Shown in pieces: positions 36,972 through 48,567 of a DNA stretch of 64,000 bases (position 1 is the stretch's first letter; each line of letters opens with the position of its first letter). The stretch covers positions 977,981 to 1,041,980 of the forward strand of contig CAJSYZ010000006.1 in the NCBI GenBank assembly GCA_910574455.1. Direction: 5' to 3'. Under the pieces are notes generated by a model. It was not told the origin of the DNA. It did no database searches and worked only from the letters and a program-made list of their open reading frames with translations. A program made the position numbers and the translations under genes. This DNA comes from Trichaptum fuscoviolaceum. Taxonomy: Eukaryota > Basidiomycota > Agaricomycetes > Hymenochaetales > Trichaptaceae.

Positions 36972-38829
36972 TCATTTACTCTCTTCGATTTTCGTCGCTG
37001 TCCAAAACGCCGTGTGGTAGACATATCCCAACATTGATTGTGAGTTGTTCGTGTATGTTGTGTCAATCATCCTTTCATTCTAATACTCGGTGAGCGAAGA
37101 GCAGAGGAATGATAGGAACTTGAAGCTAACCTCAAGTTTGAATCCCAGTTTCTTGCACAGCTCTTTGACCTCTTCTAGATCAAGCTCAACAGAGGGATCG
37201 TTGGTTGTATTGTTTTCCCAGTGCCACAATAAAGGTCCTAATTTGAAGAACTTAAAATGCATAAAAGTATATAGCTCCGAGGACCCTTACCCAAGTTAAT
37301 CCAAACTCCACCTGGGGCAAGAATATTGTGGATGACACGGAGATAGTTGGTAACGTTCTTCGCCTGGATACTACATATAAGCTTTACGCGGAGAACATTT
37401 GCGACAGAGTTCATACAGTGTCAATGAAAAAGCACGTCAAAACGGCGTCCCAAAGACCCGACTGCGGTTCATCATCATCGTTGCCGTCTGTTCCATAGAC
37501 TTCTTCGAAGTCACCTACGAGAGTGTCAGAACAGTCAATTACAGAAAGATGATCACAAGCGATTACCAGCAACAAGAGAGAATTTTGCCGTCGGTGGAAT
37601 GTCAGAAGGCAGAGCATCCGGCACAGTCACAGGGCGCAATAGCGCCGTTTTGTTTGGGATATTGGAAAATGAATGAACATGCGGGTAAATCGTATGCTGA
37701 TGTATACGTTGGGTTCTGTGATAATATGAGTCGATCCGTTGGTCACAGCCTCAAGGATGACTCACCGATTCAATATAAAGAACGAAGCTAGAAGCATGTA
37801 ATGGGAGAACTCATTGCCCTGAGAAGAAAATCCTTGATGGCAATACTATGTATGAATGAATGCCAGCGTGAGGAGATACGAGGAGACGAATCCAACCTAA
37901 ACGGGCTACATCATATGCTAGACGTCCCAGGCCAGCACCCGGTACCAGAACACGAAGTTTACCCCTATGCCAATCATCAAGACATAAGCGACATTAATTG
38001 TGATAATCATGGTGATCGCAGAATGTACCTCTCATTTTCAGGAACGTGTGCGAAGTGGCGGAGTAAAGCCTCCTTCAGGGGTTCATAACACGCATCTCGC
38101 TCTATTTTTCCCTGCGCGGATCATTGAGCATTCATATCAAGAGAGGGTGAAACAGAGAACAAACCTCTTCGCTCCAGTCTCGGACGAACTGCTTGATAGT
38201 GCTTCTAAGCTTGTCCATGTCGAAGTCTGTAGGCCTGTAACTCTTCTTTGAGGGTGAATGCTCATGTGAGTGCGAATGACCATGATCTGGGGCGGAATGA
38301 GAATGCGAGTGCGCATGCGAATGGTCATGGGAGTGTCCATGAGGGTGATCATGGCTATGGTCATGGGAGTGACTATGAGAGTGAGTTTGATCTTCATCGA
38401 ATTAGAGTGTGGTTCCCAAGGACATGAGGTTTGTAGCCTACCGCGTTCTCCGTTTCCATCAACATCGTCAGCCTCATCCTCTTCGTCTGTATCTGTCTCC
38501 GAGAATATCTGTGGTTCCGCAACCATCTGCCTCACGAACTGCGCGTTGGCTATGATAGCCTTATCCACCTCCGCAAGTTTAGTCTTGTATCCGAGCTCAT
38601 CGAGTAGCTTCTGGTCTGCCAAGGGGAGCGTATAGAAGTCCTTCCTTCGTCGATTATTAGCTGATAGCTTTGAACGCGGACAAGCAACCCTCGGACCCTC
38701 AGTAAATGCTGGTTTCTTGATGCTAGCTGAGACACTCACCGCATAAGTTTCATACTGTTCAAAAGTCGCAACAACATTTAAGAACAGTCGTTGCTCCTCA
38801 GCTATGTCTTCATCTGAGAACTTGGTCAT
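36972..38829 (-). CDS. N2227-type SAM methyltransferase (carnosine N-methyltransferase family)
   Basis: Member of the N2227 family whose characterised members methylate carnosine to anserine; the substrate in fungi is unclear. The start chosen is the ATG at 38829 (MTKFSDEDIAEEQR), because homologues begin just before the DEE motif; an in-frame ATG exists at 38871. The N-terminal domain is followed by an acidic run (ETDTDEEDEADD) and then a long His/Ser/Asp-rich insert encoded at about 38262-38392. Next come [22 protein letters not shown], the SAM-binding motif LVPGAGLGRLAYDVARLG, NEFSHYMLLASFFILNR, IYPHVHSFSNIP, GLWDAVLTCFFIDT, INLGPLLWHWENN and the C-terminal MLGYVYHTAFWTATK. The stop is the TGA at 36974-36972. 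Around eight exons are present, and all key family blocks are intact. Antisense ORFs are shadows. Confidence 0.9.
38262..38392 (-). repeat. Histidine-codon imperfect repeat in the N2227 gene
   Basis: On the coding (minus) strand this is a run of CAT/CAC codons alternating mainly with Ser, Asp, Gly or Ala codons, giving repeated HSHSHDHSHDH units. The hexamer-like units vary, as expected of an old in-frame repeat. Confidence 0.85.
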
Positions 38830-39198
38830 AGTGGATTTCGAGGTGAATAATATATTCCAACACCCGGTCATCCATTAGTACTTCTATCCAAATGCATCAT
38901 GTTGATTACCTTTGGTTCAAAACATGTATAAATACAGTTTTATTTTGCAATATTCAAGTCTAACATAGCGTTCATATGACGAACGACTAAATGTTTTAGT
39001 ACATGGTCTCTGAGCCGTTTTTGTCATTGCTAAGATGCGGTTTTGTACAAGTGCTACAATTACATGTGCTAAGATGGGCGAGGGATAATACAAAACATGA
39101 GCATTGTGATCCATACAAATGAAAACAGTGAAAAATTTGGTGTTCTTGCGTTTAGTCTGCTGATTTATGCAACGCGATGCTTCGTTCGTTATAGGACA
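38830..39198. other. Intergenic region between two leftward genes
   Basis: Promoter of the N2227 gene and 3' flank of the AMSH-like gene, AT-rich. The ORF at 38917-39114 is not supported. Confidence 0.5.
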
Positions 39199-41267
39199 TC
39201 ACCGCAGGTCCACGATCTCCAATGCTAGATCTCGCATTTGTACATGTCCTTTATCAGCGTCCTAGATAGAATGCTGTTTAGAATGTGGGTATGCTGTAGA
39301 TAATCTGACTTACAGTGTATATAGGTAGATCAGGGTGGGGATGAAATGCATTGCTCTCATTGCAGTTGAGAATTGTCTGCAGACCCGGGGGATCTGTTAG
39401 ACGGAAGATTCCAAAGTTTGGCGTGTGTTGCGGCGCACAGACCACAGCAAATGACTCGGGCAGCATGCACTGAAATCCGGAATGGGTATGTAGGTCAACA
39501 GAGGACATAAAGCCTGTATTGCGTTGAACAATTATGTATTTGTACGTCAGAGGGTAGAAATGACTTACAAGATTGCGTGGGATGGGTGTGTATCCATCCA
39601 AGAGTAATGAGAGACCGCTTCTCCGTAAATTCAAGTACGAGCTCTTCCTCCTCCATCGTGCATGTATCACTTGTTGATCGTTGCTTCGGGATCAACAGTG
39701 TCGTCACAACATATTTTTCTCCCTTCACCTTTCCCAGCAGAAGTCCACACGTTTCTCTATTCTTCGCGGTATTAACTGATGCAATGGAAATGAATCGTGC
39801 TAAAACCTCTCGAGGAAAGTTGACTGTCTTGAGCACACGTTTGTCCAGATCACGGCGTTCTTGACTGGAGGCAGGTGCTATTCGGGGGGCAATGACTGGG
39901 AGCGGGGCGAAGGGAGGTTGCGCTACGGGTATTGGTGCCTGATATGGTCTGGTATCCGGCGAGGGGCGGGGTGGAACGCCTGGTCTCGGGGAATTTGTAT
40001 ACGACCGATTTGGTGTAGGCTCTCGGGGTCCAAACATATAGTTGCGTGAAGAGCTGCTCGACACAGGTTGCGAAGGTGTAGGAAGATTTATGTTTTGATA
40101 GGGATTGATGTGAGGCGTATGTTCGAAAAGAAGTGTCGTCTGCGGGACCTCCGTCTGCGGATGAACGAACATAGACTGCAGCGAAGGGGTGTACCCCTGT
40201 GTTCGCTGGTGCTGCGACATGAGCTGCGGATAAGATACAGTGCTGAGGGTGGGGGGAGGTGCAGAAGTTGTAGTGATTGGAGGATATGCTGGCCTAGATG
40301 AAGATAGTTTATTGCCTGCACTGATTTCAGAAATGATCAACACGCACCCTCCAAAGGCTGCAATCTGTGATGGGCTTGACTTCTGTGATGCGAGGCTCAT
40401 GCTGGCTATCTTCTTGTACAGCTGAACATCATCATCACGTTCAGGTTCCGTATCAGTCGAGTCCGCATCAAACCGTGACGGACTTTCGAGGGGAAGCAGA
40501 GGAGGTGCTTCGGGAATTGGGATAGACACAAAACCTGAGTTTATAGGCGTAGCACTTCGTCTCGCCGCTCGTGCAGCCTCCTCTGCTTCCCGTTGTCTCT
40601 GTATAATAGCAGCCTGCTCAGAACGACTCCGTTGCTCTGCGCGAACCCTCGCCGCTTGTGACTCGTCGCGCCGCCGCTTCTCCTGCGCAACCACTGAAGC
40701 ATCCGGATACCAAATCTGCATTCCTTGGACGTTGACGCTTGCTTGACGCGAAAGAGATTTTGTTCGGTTCGGTGAGACGCGGGGGTTTGAGTGTGCCTCC
40801 GAGCTACTTTCCCTTCCACCATATTTGCTCTCCCATGCATTGTGTGCATCCACCAACGGTCTCTTGAGATCTCCCATACGGTCCAACACCTCTTTTCCCT
40901 TCTACAACTCAAATTGAATGAGACTGAGAACAAGTCATAACATTAGCTGCGCACGCACCGCGATTAAGGTGTCCCGCTGAGTTGAATCGAGTCTTGCATG
41001 ATAGTCACGATGTGATGGAATCTTCTCTAATATGAGAGAAGCTGCCTTCGTATATTCGACAAATGCGTCTTCAAGCTCTCCAGCACGGTCTAACTCCTGT
41101 CCAGAATGGCGAGCATTCTCCGCCATCTTCAGCCAAAGCTTGAGGTCTTTCGAAGGATCCCAGATACCTGAGATGTCTGCTCGCTGTGCAAGCTCCTGAA
41201 TTGAACACGGCCGTCTTGATTTCTTCCATGCTGACCTCTCTGAAGTTTCGCTGTACGTCGTGCTCAT
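39199..41267 (-). CDS. sst2: AMSH/Sst2-like JAMM deubiquitinase
   Basis: Zinc-dependent deubiquitinase of the AMSH group, specific for K63 chains and acting at endosomes with ESCRT. The ATG at 41267 opens MSTTYSETSERSAWKKSRRPCS, then an N-terminal helical (USP8-dimerisation/MIT-like) region with ELAQRADISGIWDPSKDLKLWLKMAENARHS. A charged coiled-coil (EKRRRDESQAARVRAEQRSR) and a long Pro/Ser-rich disordered region follow. The C-terminal JAMM domain has the Glu of NRETCGLLLGK and HTHP-x9-D spanning an intron, completing H-x-H-x10-D, then LHTHSGFQCMLPESFAVVCAP, the AMSH-specific zinc-2 insert. The final exon reads DADKGHVQMRDLALEIVDLR, then TGA at 39201-39199. All zinc ligands are present. Divergently arranged with the GT90 gene. 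Confidence 0.92.
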
Positions 41268-41385
41268 CGTGGTGGAAGGAAAAAGGGAACGTGCTGTGCT
41301 CATACGCGTTTTCCCTTTTACAGCAGAAGTCGGCTTCCATTCGCCGCAAAACAACTCTCCTTCTTACCATTCTTTTCACTTCACG
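41268..41385. promoter_or_regulatory. Short divergent promoter
   Basis: Only 118 bp separate the AMSH ATG (minus) from the GT90 ATG (plus), so the two leaders and core promoters must overlap in this stretch. It is pyrimidine-rich toward the GT90 start (CTCTCCTTCTTACCATTCTTTTC) and has no clear TATA box. Confidence 0.65.
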
Positions 41386-44143
41386 ATGGCGCTGAGGGCG
41401 GCGAGCTCGAAGAGCTCGGGGGTGCGCGAGCTACTTTTCGCGATAGTTCTTGCTGTGATATTCTTTGAAGCTGGGTTGCATGCGCCGCACAAACAGGCAA
41501 TCCCGACAACGGTGTCGGGACTATCGAAAACTAGAGATGCTTTAACATTACAACGACCAAGCTCGTCGGACCACAGCGATGACCTTGTTGACCATCCTAT
41601 CCCAAAGCTCATGGCAGATGCTGAAGACAAGTTCAGGAGCCTTCTTGCAAGACAGAGCAAAACTTTCGAGGAAGCTGTGGCGGAGTATCAGCGGCGTTAC
41701 AAGCGCAACCCCCCGAAGGGCTTTGACGACTGGTATAAGTTCGCAGTGGAGAAGAATGTCAAGCTTATTGACGAGTTTGATGCCATTACTGAAGACTTGA
41801 ATCCGTTCTGGGCACTTTCAGGCGAGGAGTTACGGAGGCGGGTGGACCAGGTGTGTCAACGGTTTTTCTTTCTTTCTTTCTTTCCTTGATTGTAACGTTA
41901 CGCTGCACGAAGAAGTCCACTAGAAGAAGACTTGAATTCCTTGGTTTTATCGAGATCTTCCTCCAGCGGTTTTGAACTCTTATTCCCCGAAGTTCTTGCT
42001 TCAGAAGGCATCGGCTTTCTTAATTGTGTCTTTGCACTTGCCCTTCCGATATCTTTCCTTTTCATCTGAAGTCTGTGTCTTGCAGGAATAGAGCTTCTCA
42101 ATCGCACTCTCCACCTTGCGTGGGTGTGCCCCTCGCATCTAATTCTATGACCTTTCTTTTTGGTGCAGGCGCTTGACCAGCGCAGATTCTTGATCTTGAG
42201 ATTCAGATCTTTGTCGGCGTTTATCTCATTTTAAGCCCGGCACACTATCGAGAAATGGACTAAACAACTATTTCTGAATAGGTTGGGCACTTGCCCTCCA
42301 TTGACCTTGTTAGGGTCTACCAAGGGACAGTCAAGGCAATGAATATGCAGCAGAACGAAGGTCAAGATATCGAAATAAGCGCGCGTGCAAACGGATTTAG
42401 ACGCATGATTGAGAAGTTTAGGGATAGGGTAAGCTTTCATCTCGTGCTTACAACGCTAGAAACTCTAATAATACATTTGGTTCATTAGATTCCCGACATG
42501 GACTTCCCCATCAACGGTAAAGCAGAGGGCCGGATACTTATTCCTTGGGAGCATAAGAAGTACCCCAGCCTCTCTGTACAGGATACTTCTGGTGAGTTAA
42601 TATTCGAATTGGAAGGGGGGCCTAGGCGACAATGCGAGACGTTGCGCAGAGAGCCTAGTCCTTGGCGGATCTCATGGGGCTTAAGAAGACTTCCTCCGCA
42701 CAATCTTTTCATATTTCTAACCTTCTTGATTTAGGTGGCATAGAATCAGTTATAGGGAAGAACTTCACCGCGGATTGGCGAGGAGATGGAAGTGTTTGGG
42801 AACAATGGCGGAGGACGTGTCCACCGAACTCCAAAGCCCGGCGACTATTCTCATCAATTAAGCCATTCGGGCAGGTACTCAATGTCATAGATCATCTACA
42901 ATCTCGTTTCTCCTCAAAGATGACGAAGGCGTCATCCACCGATGAGCTCAAATTTGCGGAGAGGGTTGACGATAAGTTCGACTTCTGCGAGTATCCATCG
43001 GCCCACTATCAGCAAGGCCACTTCTTCTCTGACTGGCGCACCATCTCTGTTTTGTACCCTATTTTCTCCCCGGCGAAGGGTCAAGGTTACGCGGATATTC
43101 GGATACCCAGTCACTACTATCATCAAGCTACCCCACAATACTCATACGGATGGGATACGGTCAATCTGAAAGGCAAGGAGACTGACGATATGGAGACCGT
43201 CTGGGAAAATAAGTCGGATGTCATTTTTTGGAGGGGCGCTACCACAGGAGGCGGTAATTCTCCTTCCGGGTTCGCAGCGCAGTACCAACGCCACAGGTCA
43301 GTATTCGGATCTTGGATGCTCAAACCTCACCCCTCAATACTGAGCACCCTTTAGATTTGTCCGCATGGCAAGCTCCAAGAGCTCTGACAATCGCACTGTT
43401 GTCTTCCCTTCCCCGCATTCCCCATCGTCATATACTTCGGTGTCTGTGCCTGTTTCGAAGCTCAATGAGGAGATTATGGATGTGGCCTTTGTTAGACTCC
43501 TTGGATGGGCAAATTATCCTGGTGGCCGTGCGGCTTTACGAAAGGATCATAGGTTCGATAAATCTGTACCCCTGGGTCAGCATTGGCAGTACAAGTACCT
43601 CGTGGACATTGACGGCATGGGCTATTCCGGCCGATTCTTCTCTTTCCTAGCGTCGGACAGCGTACCCCTAAAGGAGACCGTGTATGAAGAGTATTTCACA
43701 GATTGGATACAGCCATGGTAAGGCCTCTTCGCGTCTGTGTGACTATCAAAAGTTTATTGAAAATTCCTCGAGGTTGCACTACATTCCGATCTCGCAGAGC
43801 TACGATGAAATTTACAATATCTTCGCCTTCTTCTCGGGCCCTACGCGCTCCATGCTTGCGGCCGCGAATGCGACTGAGGCTTCACCGAAGCGCGCTGATG
43901 ATGGCCAGGCTCGGCTGCGCAGAATAGCCCGAGCCGGAAAGCAGTGGAAGAAGACGATTGGGAGGCCGGTGGACATGGAAGGTACGGCCGAATATTGCAT
44001 TTCTCATCGCTTGTGTTGTTCTGAATGGACTTGGGATAGCGTACGTTTATCGGCTGGCGTTGGAATGGGCTCGACTTTGGGCCGACGATCGCGAGGCGAT
44101 GACTCTCCGACTTGACCGCAATGTCGAGCGGAACCCCTCATAG
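41386..44143 (+). CDS. GT90 (CAP10-like) glycosyltransferase
   Basis: Family GT90 includes Cryptococcus Cap10 and Cxt1 xylosyltransferases; a lumenal Golgi xylosyl- or glucosyltransferase role is inferred. The ATG at 41386 gives MALRAASSKS and a signal anchor (ELLFAIVLAVIFFEAG). The stem domain includes FEEAVAEYQRRYKRNPPKGFDDWYKFA, a classic N-terminal block. The catalytic part has DFCEYPSAHYQQGHFFSDWRT, PSHYYHQATPQYSYGWD, KSDVIFWRGATTGGGN, VDIDGMGYSGRFFSFLASDSVPLKE and WLHYIPISQSYDEIYNIFAFF, ending in LRLDRNVERNPS. The first intron (41851-42281) is 431 nt, far longer than others in the window; another at about 42592-42735 is 144 nt. Roughly 630-660 residues. Confidence 0.9.
41866..41886 (+). 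repeat. TTTC microsatellite
   Basis: Tandem TTTC units inside the long first intron of the GT90 gene, near its 5' end. Confidence 0.7.
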
Positions 44144-45237
44144 ATTATGTATTTCTTATGTCTCTTGATGGACTATTTTCTTTACAGCTCCACTTCTGCA
44201 GTCAGGACATGCGGAAAGTAATTGGGGGTGAAGTCGATAAAATGATTGTGTGGTAATTCCTCCTGTCTCTTGCTCTCACGTGTGCTCCTTTTTGTGTCTC
44301 GTGCACGCTCGCTCTCTCGCTTTCGCGTCTTGCTTTTGGGTCGTTATTTACTTAGTACCATAAATTATTGCATGCATTCATTCCTTTATCAAAAATTGCG
44401 CGGGAAATAGCACTGATTACGTATCATGATGGCCACGCTACTAGTACGCAGCTACGTGTTCAACTTAAAGTTACCTTCAACCCGGTTCAACACTGAGAAA
44501 CCTCGGACAGGACCACGGCCTAATCACCAGCCAGCTCTCCGTACTACAAACCTTTTCGCATTACGGTACAATCAATACATCAAGACTTGTTTATCGGGAA
44601 AGCAACGACCCAGAAAGTCTCAAGAGCCTATTTGAGCCACATCAGCAGAAAGCCTCCTCGTGCCGCGTTGTAAATGCATGGTATTGAGAACCCCTGGCTG
44701 CGAGATCTGGACCTAAAATAGGCTCCTTCCGTTTCAGACGCGTCTTGCAACGTTCCTATGAACGCTCGCTCGCTTAGGAACATGCTCTTCTTTATGCCCA
44801 TGACCAAGAAAGAATCGCTCTCGTATGCAGCTCCGGTGACCCTCAGTCACTACGACAGCCTTTCATCACTCTGCAGGGTCTCATTAAACTCTGATTAATA
44901 CCGCGCGATCAGTAATTCGTAGGCGACAATACCCCAGATGGCTTTGTGTCACAATCGCAGCACAATCGAGTACCTTCAAAGGCTAGATCTTGGCTCGTCT
45001 GGCTACTTGGGTATCTAGCCGTAGGCATCACATTACGCACACGCGATGGCTCAGTGTCGTCAATGGATCGCCTCTTACGGCAGTGTGTCAGAAGTACGCA
45101 CCCTCAGGACAATGCTTCCCAATTTTCCTTTCTCGTAATTCACCGAGTCGATTGTGGATGGCCCCTCCATATAAAACGCAGTGTGCAGGATGATGTTCGG
45201 ACCCCTCGAAGCTATCCCCGCATTCTAGTTCTCCAAG
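44144..45237. other. Intergenic region between two rightward genes
   Basis: About 1.1 kb holding the GT90 3' flank and the promoter of the 2OG-like gene. Pyrimidine-rich CTCTCGC-type sequence lies around 44262-44335. ORFs at 44426-44635 and 44946-45257 have no motif. Confidence 0.5.
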
Positions 45238-46907
45238 ATGCCCCGCTCTACTACTAGCTCTCAATCCAGCTCTTCGTCTTCGACGCTCTATTCAGTGGGT
45301 CGAGCACCCCCAACTACTAAAAGCTACACCGACTTCGAAGTGGAACGTAATGACAAGCAGTTGCTGAAGTCGCCCATCTACTCCCGGACGGTCTCCAGGG
45401 CGCCGCTTGTGAAGTCGAATTCCGACTATGGTGTTCAGCATGTAATTCAAAACAACGTCTCCTCGCTACTGGCCGCCAAAGCGCGACCGTTCTCGATCTC
45501 TGGCCACATTCCGCTCGAGCCCGGTGCTCTAACAATCTTCTTTCGCTCTGCAGTATGTATTTAACACCGTCTAGGATCATTGACGCGAATCTGATACATT
45601 CCCCCACCTTCCCCAGAGTGGCATAACCCATTCATTAGACTTCCCCATTGACGTAGAGGCCGAGGCACCCCCAGCCTTGGACATCCTCATTGCTGCTTGC
45701 AAGCCCCATGCCACTTGCGAGATGGATGGTTTCTCTGACAGAGAATCACTATTCTACCCGCCGAACTTGCCCTTGACTGCATCACTTGAACTAGCCAATC
45801 ACCCTATCATGGACGCCATCAGAACGGCTCTGTTCCCTCGCCTGTCGCAAGGCCAGTACATTATTGCTCGCCGAGAAGTCATGGAGCTTGTCCCAACTGG
45901 CGGTCACATGTGTCCACAACGGCACTCACCCAAGGTACGTTGAGCCACCGTTTACTTGCATCCCCCCTTTCCTGAGCCACTCTGTTATAGGACGAGGGCA
46001 AGGTCGCGACTATAATTGTGACTCTGCCAATTCGGTTCAAGGGTGGTGCCCTCGTTGTGCATGATTTTGATGGAAACGACGAGAAGTACTACGGGCGTGG
46101 AGGGAAACCGGGTGACTTGGAATGGACGGCCTTCCTTGCGGACTGCGAACACGAGATCGAAACGGTGTCCCGGGGGGTCCGCTTGACCATCTCTTACAGC
46201 GTTCTACTGCGCACATTCGGCCCCTCCCCTTCGCCCTCGCAGTCACTCATGCTTCCAAGTGATCGGTTCCTCGATTTGATTTCACCCATCCTGAATGCCT
46301 CGCGAGGGCAGACGGTTGCTTTCTATCTTCGCGAGCAGTATGGCTTCTCTCCCGCGGACGTACTTGCTGAGTCGCTGGTACCTCATGTAAGCGTACTGAG
46401 CCGATCACATTTATCAGTCACTGACGTTTCCTGTAGTTGAAAGGCGGAGATGCCCTCCTATATCATTCGTTACGTTTGTACAAGCTAGTCCCTGAACTTC
46501 GCTGGGCCGCAGGCGGCTATGTTTGGCCAGTGGACGCGACTGTGGAAACCCAGTCTCTGCTGACTCGCACATCATCACACGGCTCCAGCAGACATTCTAT
46601 GTCTCCGCATATGTCGCCGACAGGCCGGAGGCGAGCAGGTGTTCTGCGCGGCGGATTCACACTCACGCCTATTCACGACCCTCAATCTGACTCGGACGAC
46701 GACGACTACGCTGATCGGGAGTCCGCTGTGCTGCGCAGTCGAGTCGAGAAAAGCGGAGCCATACCCCTTATTCAAGCAGGCATCAAAGTTCTCACAGACG
46801 AAGTCATCGACGGCGAGTCAATAACAAAAGAGCGGGTCCCTTACATCGCCGAAGGTGCTCTCCAAAAGCTCATCATCAATTGTCTCTTAGTAGTCTATGT
46901 TCCTTGA
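45238..46907 (+). CDS. 2OG-Fe(II) oxygenase-like protein with degenerate metal site
   Basis: Basidiomycete protein resembling the prolyl-4-hydroxylase-like 2OG dioxygenases. The ATG at 45238 opens a Ser-rich N terminus. The double-stranded beta-helix shows ARREVMELVPTGGHMCPQRHSPKDEGK, VATIIVTLPIRFKGGALVVHD and FLADCEHEIETVSRGVRLTISYSVLLRTFG. The distal His (DCEHE) and the Arg that would bind 2-oxoglutarate (VSRGVRL) are visible. Where related enzymes have the HxD metal pair (PHRD-like), this protein has PQRH, so the proximal ligands appear lost. The C-terminal third is Ser/Arg/Asp-rich (SDSDDDDYADRES) and ends in LLVVYVP. Introns lie near 45554-45616, 45936-45991 and 46388-46436. About 490-500 residues. 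It may be a pseudoenzyme or use a different metal arrangement. Confidence 0.75.
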
Positions 46908-48101
46908 ACATTTTTTCTACAATATTCTTCTCATATTTTCATTATTTGCGGTCATCCTCATCCAAAATGCTTTCGCTTTGCTGTTGTTGTTATTATGCTC
47001 TCAAGTATGTACTTTAGTCTTATTTATCCCACATTTGCAGCGATTAATCACGGATGTATTTGTATTAAAACTCACGGACAATATCATCTTTTTGCTGGGC
47101 CTCTTGACAAACAAATAATTACTTGTATTCCGCTCACATTCCGCGTGCTATACATATTCTTGACTCAAAAGGATTGGACCCTAAGTTGTGAGTCATCAAT
47201 TCAGTATCTCAGTGAATCCGAAGCTTTTCATGACGTGCGTTATCTGATGTTCTCGAGAAGCCACAGTGCACCACACTGTTCGAGTGTATCGCTGGTTTCC
47301 AGCTGCAATCATTAAACCTTACGACCGAACGCGGACCACGAACCAGGCGTGTGGCCAAACATGAATCATCCATTCACAATTAACTTCGTTCATTCATAAC
47401 AGTACAGATCCCGATGAGTTTGATCTCCGTTAACGGTGTGCCCTCTCTCCGCGAGCTTTCATGTGTCTATCGATATGGGCTTCGTAGGCCAGTGATGACG
47501 TTTCACCGGAGACCAGCTGGTCGGTGCGATAGACTTTGATAACATGCTCAACAGAGCATGACCTGGACACCACCGGTTTTTCCTCTTTCGACTTTACACT
47601 AGATCTTATCGAAGTGTGCGAAGCTTCTCATCGAGGAATTTCCCTGATGGGTAGATGACTGAAGCCAACTTGCAGAAAGACTTTGGATGTCTAATCTTTG
47701 GCTTCTCGGTCGATCTTCGGGACCGAGGGACTTCTCGATGGCATCTGAAGCTTGATTTGAATGACTAGAGAACGTGCGGCGACCCTGTGGACCCCACTCA
47801 GATTGACTATGATAGATCAATGCTCAGAGGTTCCAGGGCGGGAGTACTAGATCAGGACCAGGTACGCCGATTTGTGTATACGGAGAGGTGTGCAGCTTGC
47901 CTCGTGTGTACGAGTTTATAAGCTCCTGTCTTGCCTATACCGTGACAGAAGTATGCTTCCGGGCTTCATGAGAGTCATGAGTCTGTAGACAAATGCACAT
48001 GATCATTGCGATGGATCCATCGGTTTCACGTCTCGCCCTCATGGTGAATGTAGTGAGACACTGCACCGGGCCCATATCGCGACATTCACTAGCGATCATT
48101 T
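46908..48101. other. Intergenic region, 1.2 kb
   Basis: AT-rich at first (likely 3' UTR of the preceding gene, with a hydrophobic-looking but unsupported ORF at 46897-47118), then mixed composition. No gene, RNA or terminal repeats were recognised. Confidence 0.5.
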
Positions 48102-48567
48102 ATGATTCGTAATCCAGGGGGAGACACGGAGAAGGCAAGCGCCGCTGCGATCGGACTCGGAAGGGGATTAGGTTTTGTTTTTGAATTTCTTGTCTACACG
48201 GTGCTGTCACCGAGAGCGTTGGAGGGTAGATGGATAGGCAATGGGCAAAAGTGTCCTCTCCATCAATGGTAAGTATCAGCTTACTCATGAATGAGAATCA
48301 AACTGTAGTCAAATGCATTTGTTCTCGTTTTTCAGTAGACTCAATACTCCATTGCGTGAATCTCGCACCTTTGCAACTCCGTTTGGGGACCGCGAGAGAA
48401 GGAAAATCTGTCAAGAACTATTTAGTACAATAGCTGACCTCAATTTCCCAGCAGGCGGCGAGTACACGGACATCATTGACGAAACCGATTGCAGGTTACT
48501 GATTGTTTACTTTGACGTGTTATGCGACACACTGGCAGGCGCTTGGTGTCGGCAGCGGAAGTCCTGA
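48102..48567 (+). CDS. Possible small two-exon hypothetical gene
   Basis: Not recognised. An ATG at 48102 opens a frame (MIRNPGGDTEKASAAAIGLG) that continues to the donor GTAAGT at 48269, phase 2. Splicing to the acceptor TTTTTCAG at 48334-48335 keeps the frame open to TGA at 48565-48567, for 132 residues in total. Exon 2 has a coding-like composition, with the charged stretch FGDRERRKICQELF and the acidic segment GGEYTDIIDETDC. No signal peptide or known motif was seen. It may be a genuine small gene, a fragment of a larger protein, or chance. Confidence 0.35.

Noticed and set aside
37399..38251. Plus-strand ORFs inside the N2227 gene
   Set aside because: They lie antisense to exons that carry all conserved methyltransferase blocks.
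46897..47118. Hydrophobic ORF after the 2OG-like gene
   Set aside because: AT-rich 3' UTR-like sequence with Leu/Ile/Phe codons from composition. No start context and no neighbours with similar exons.
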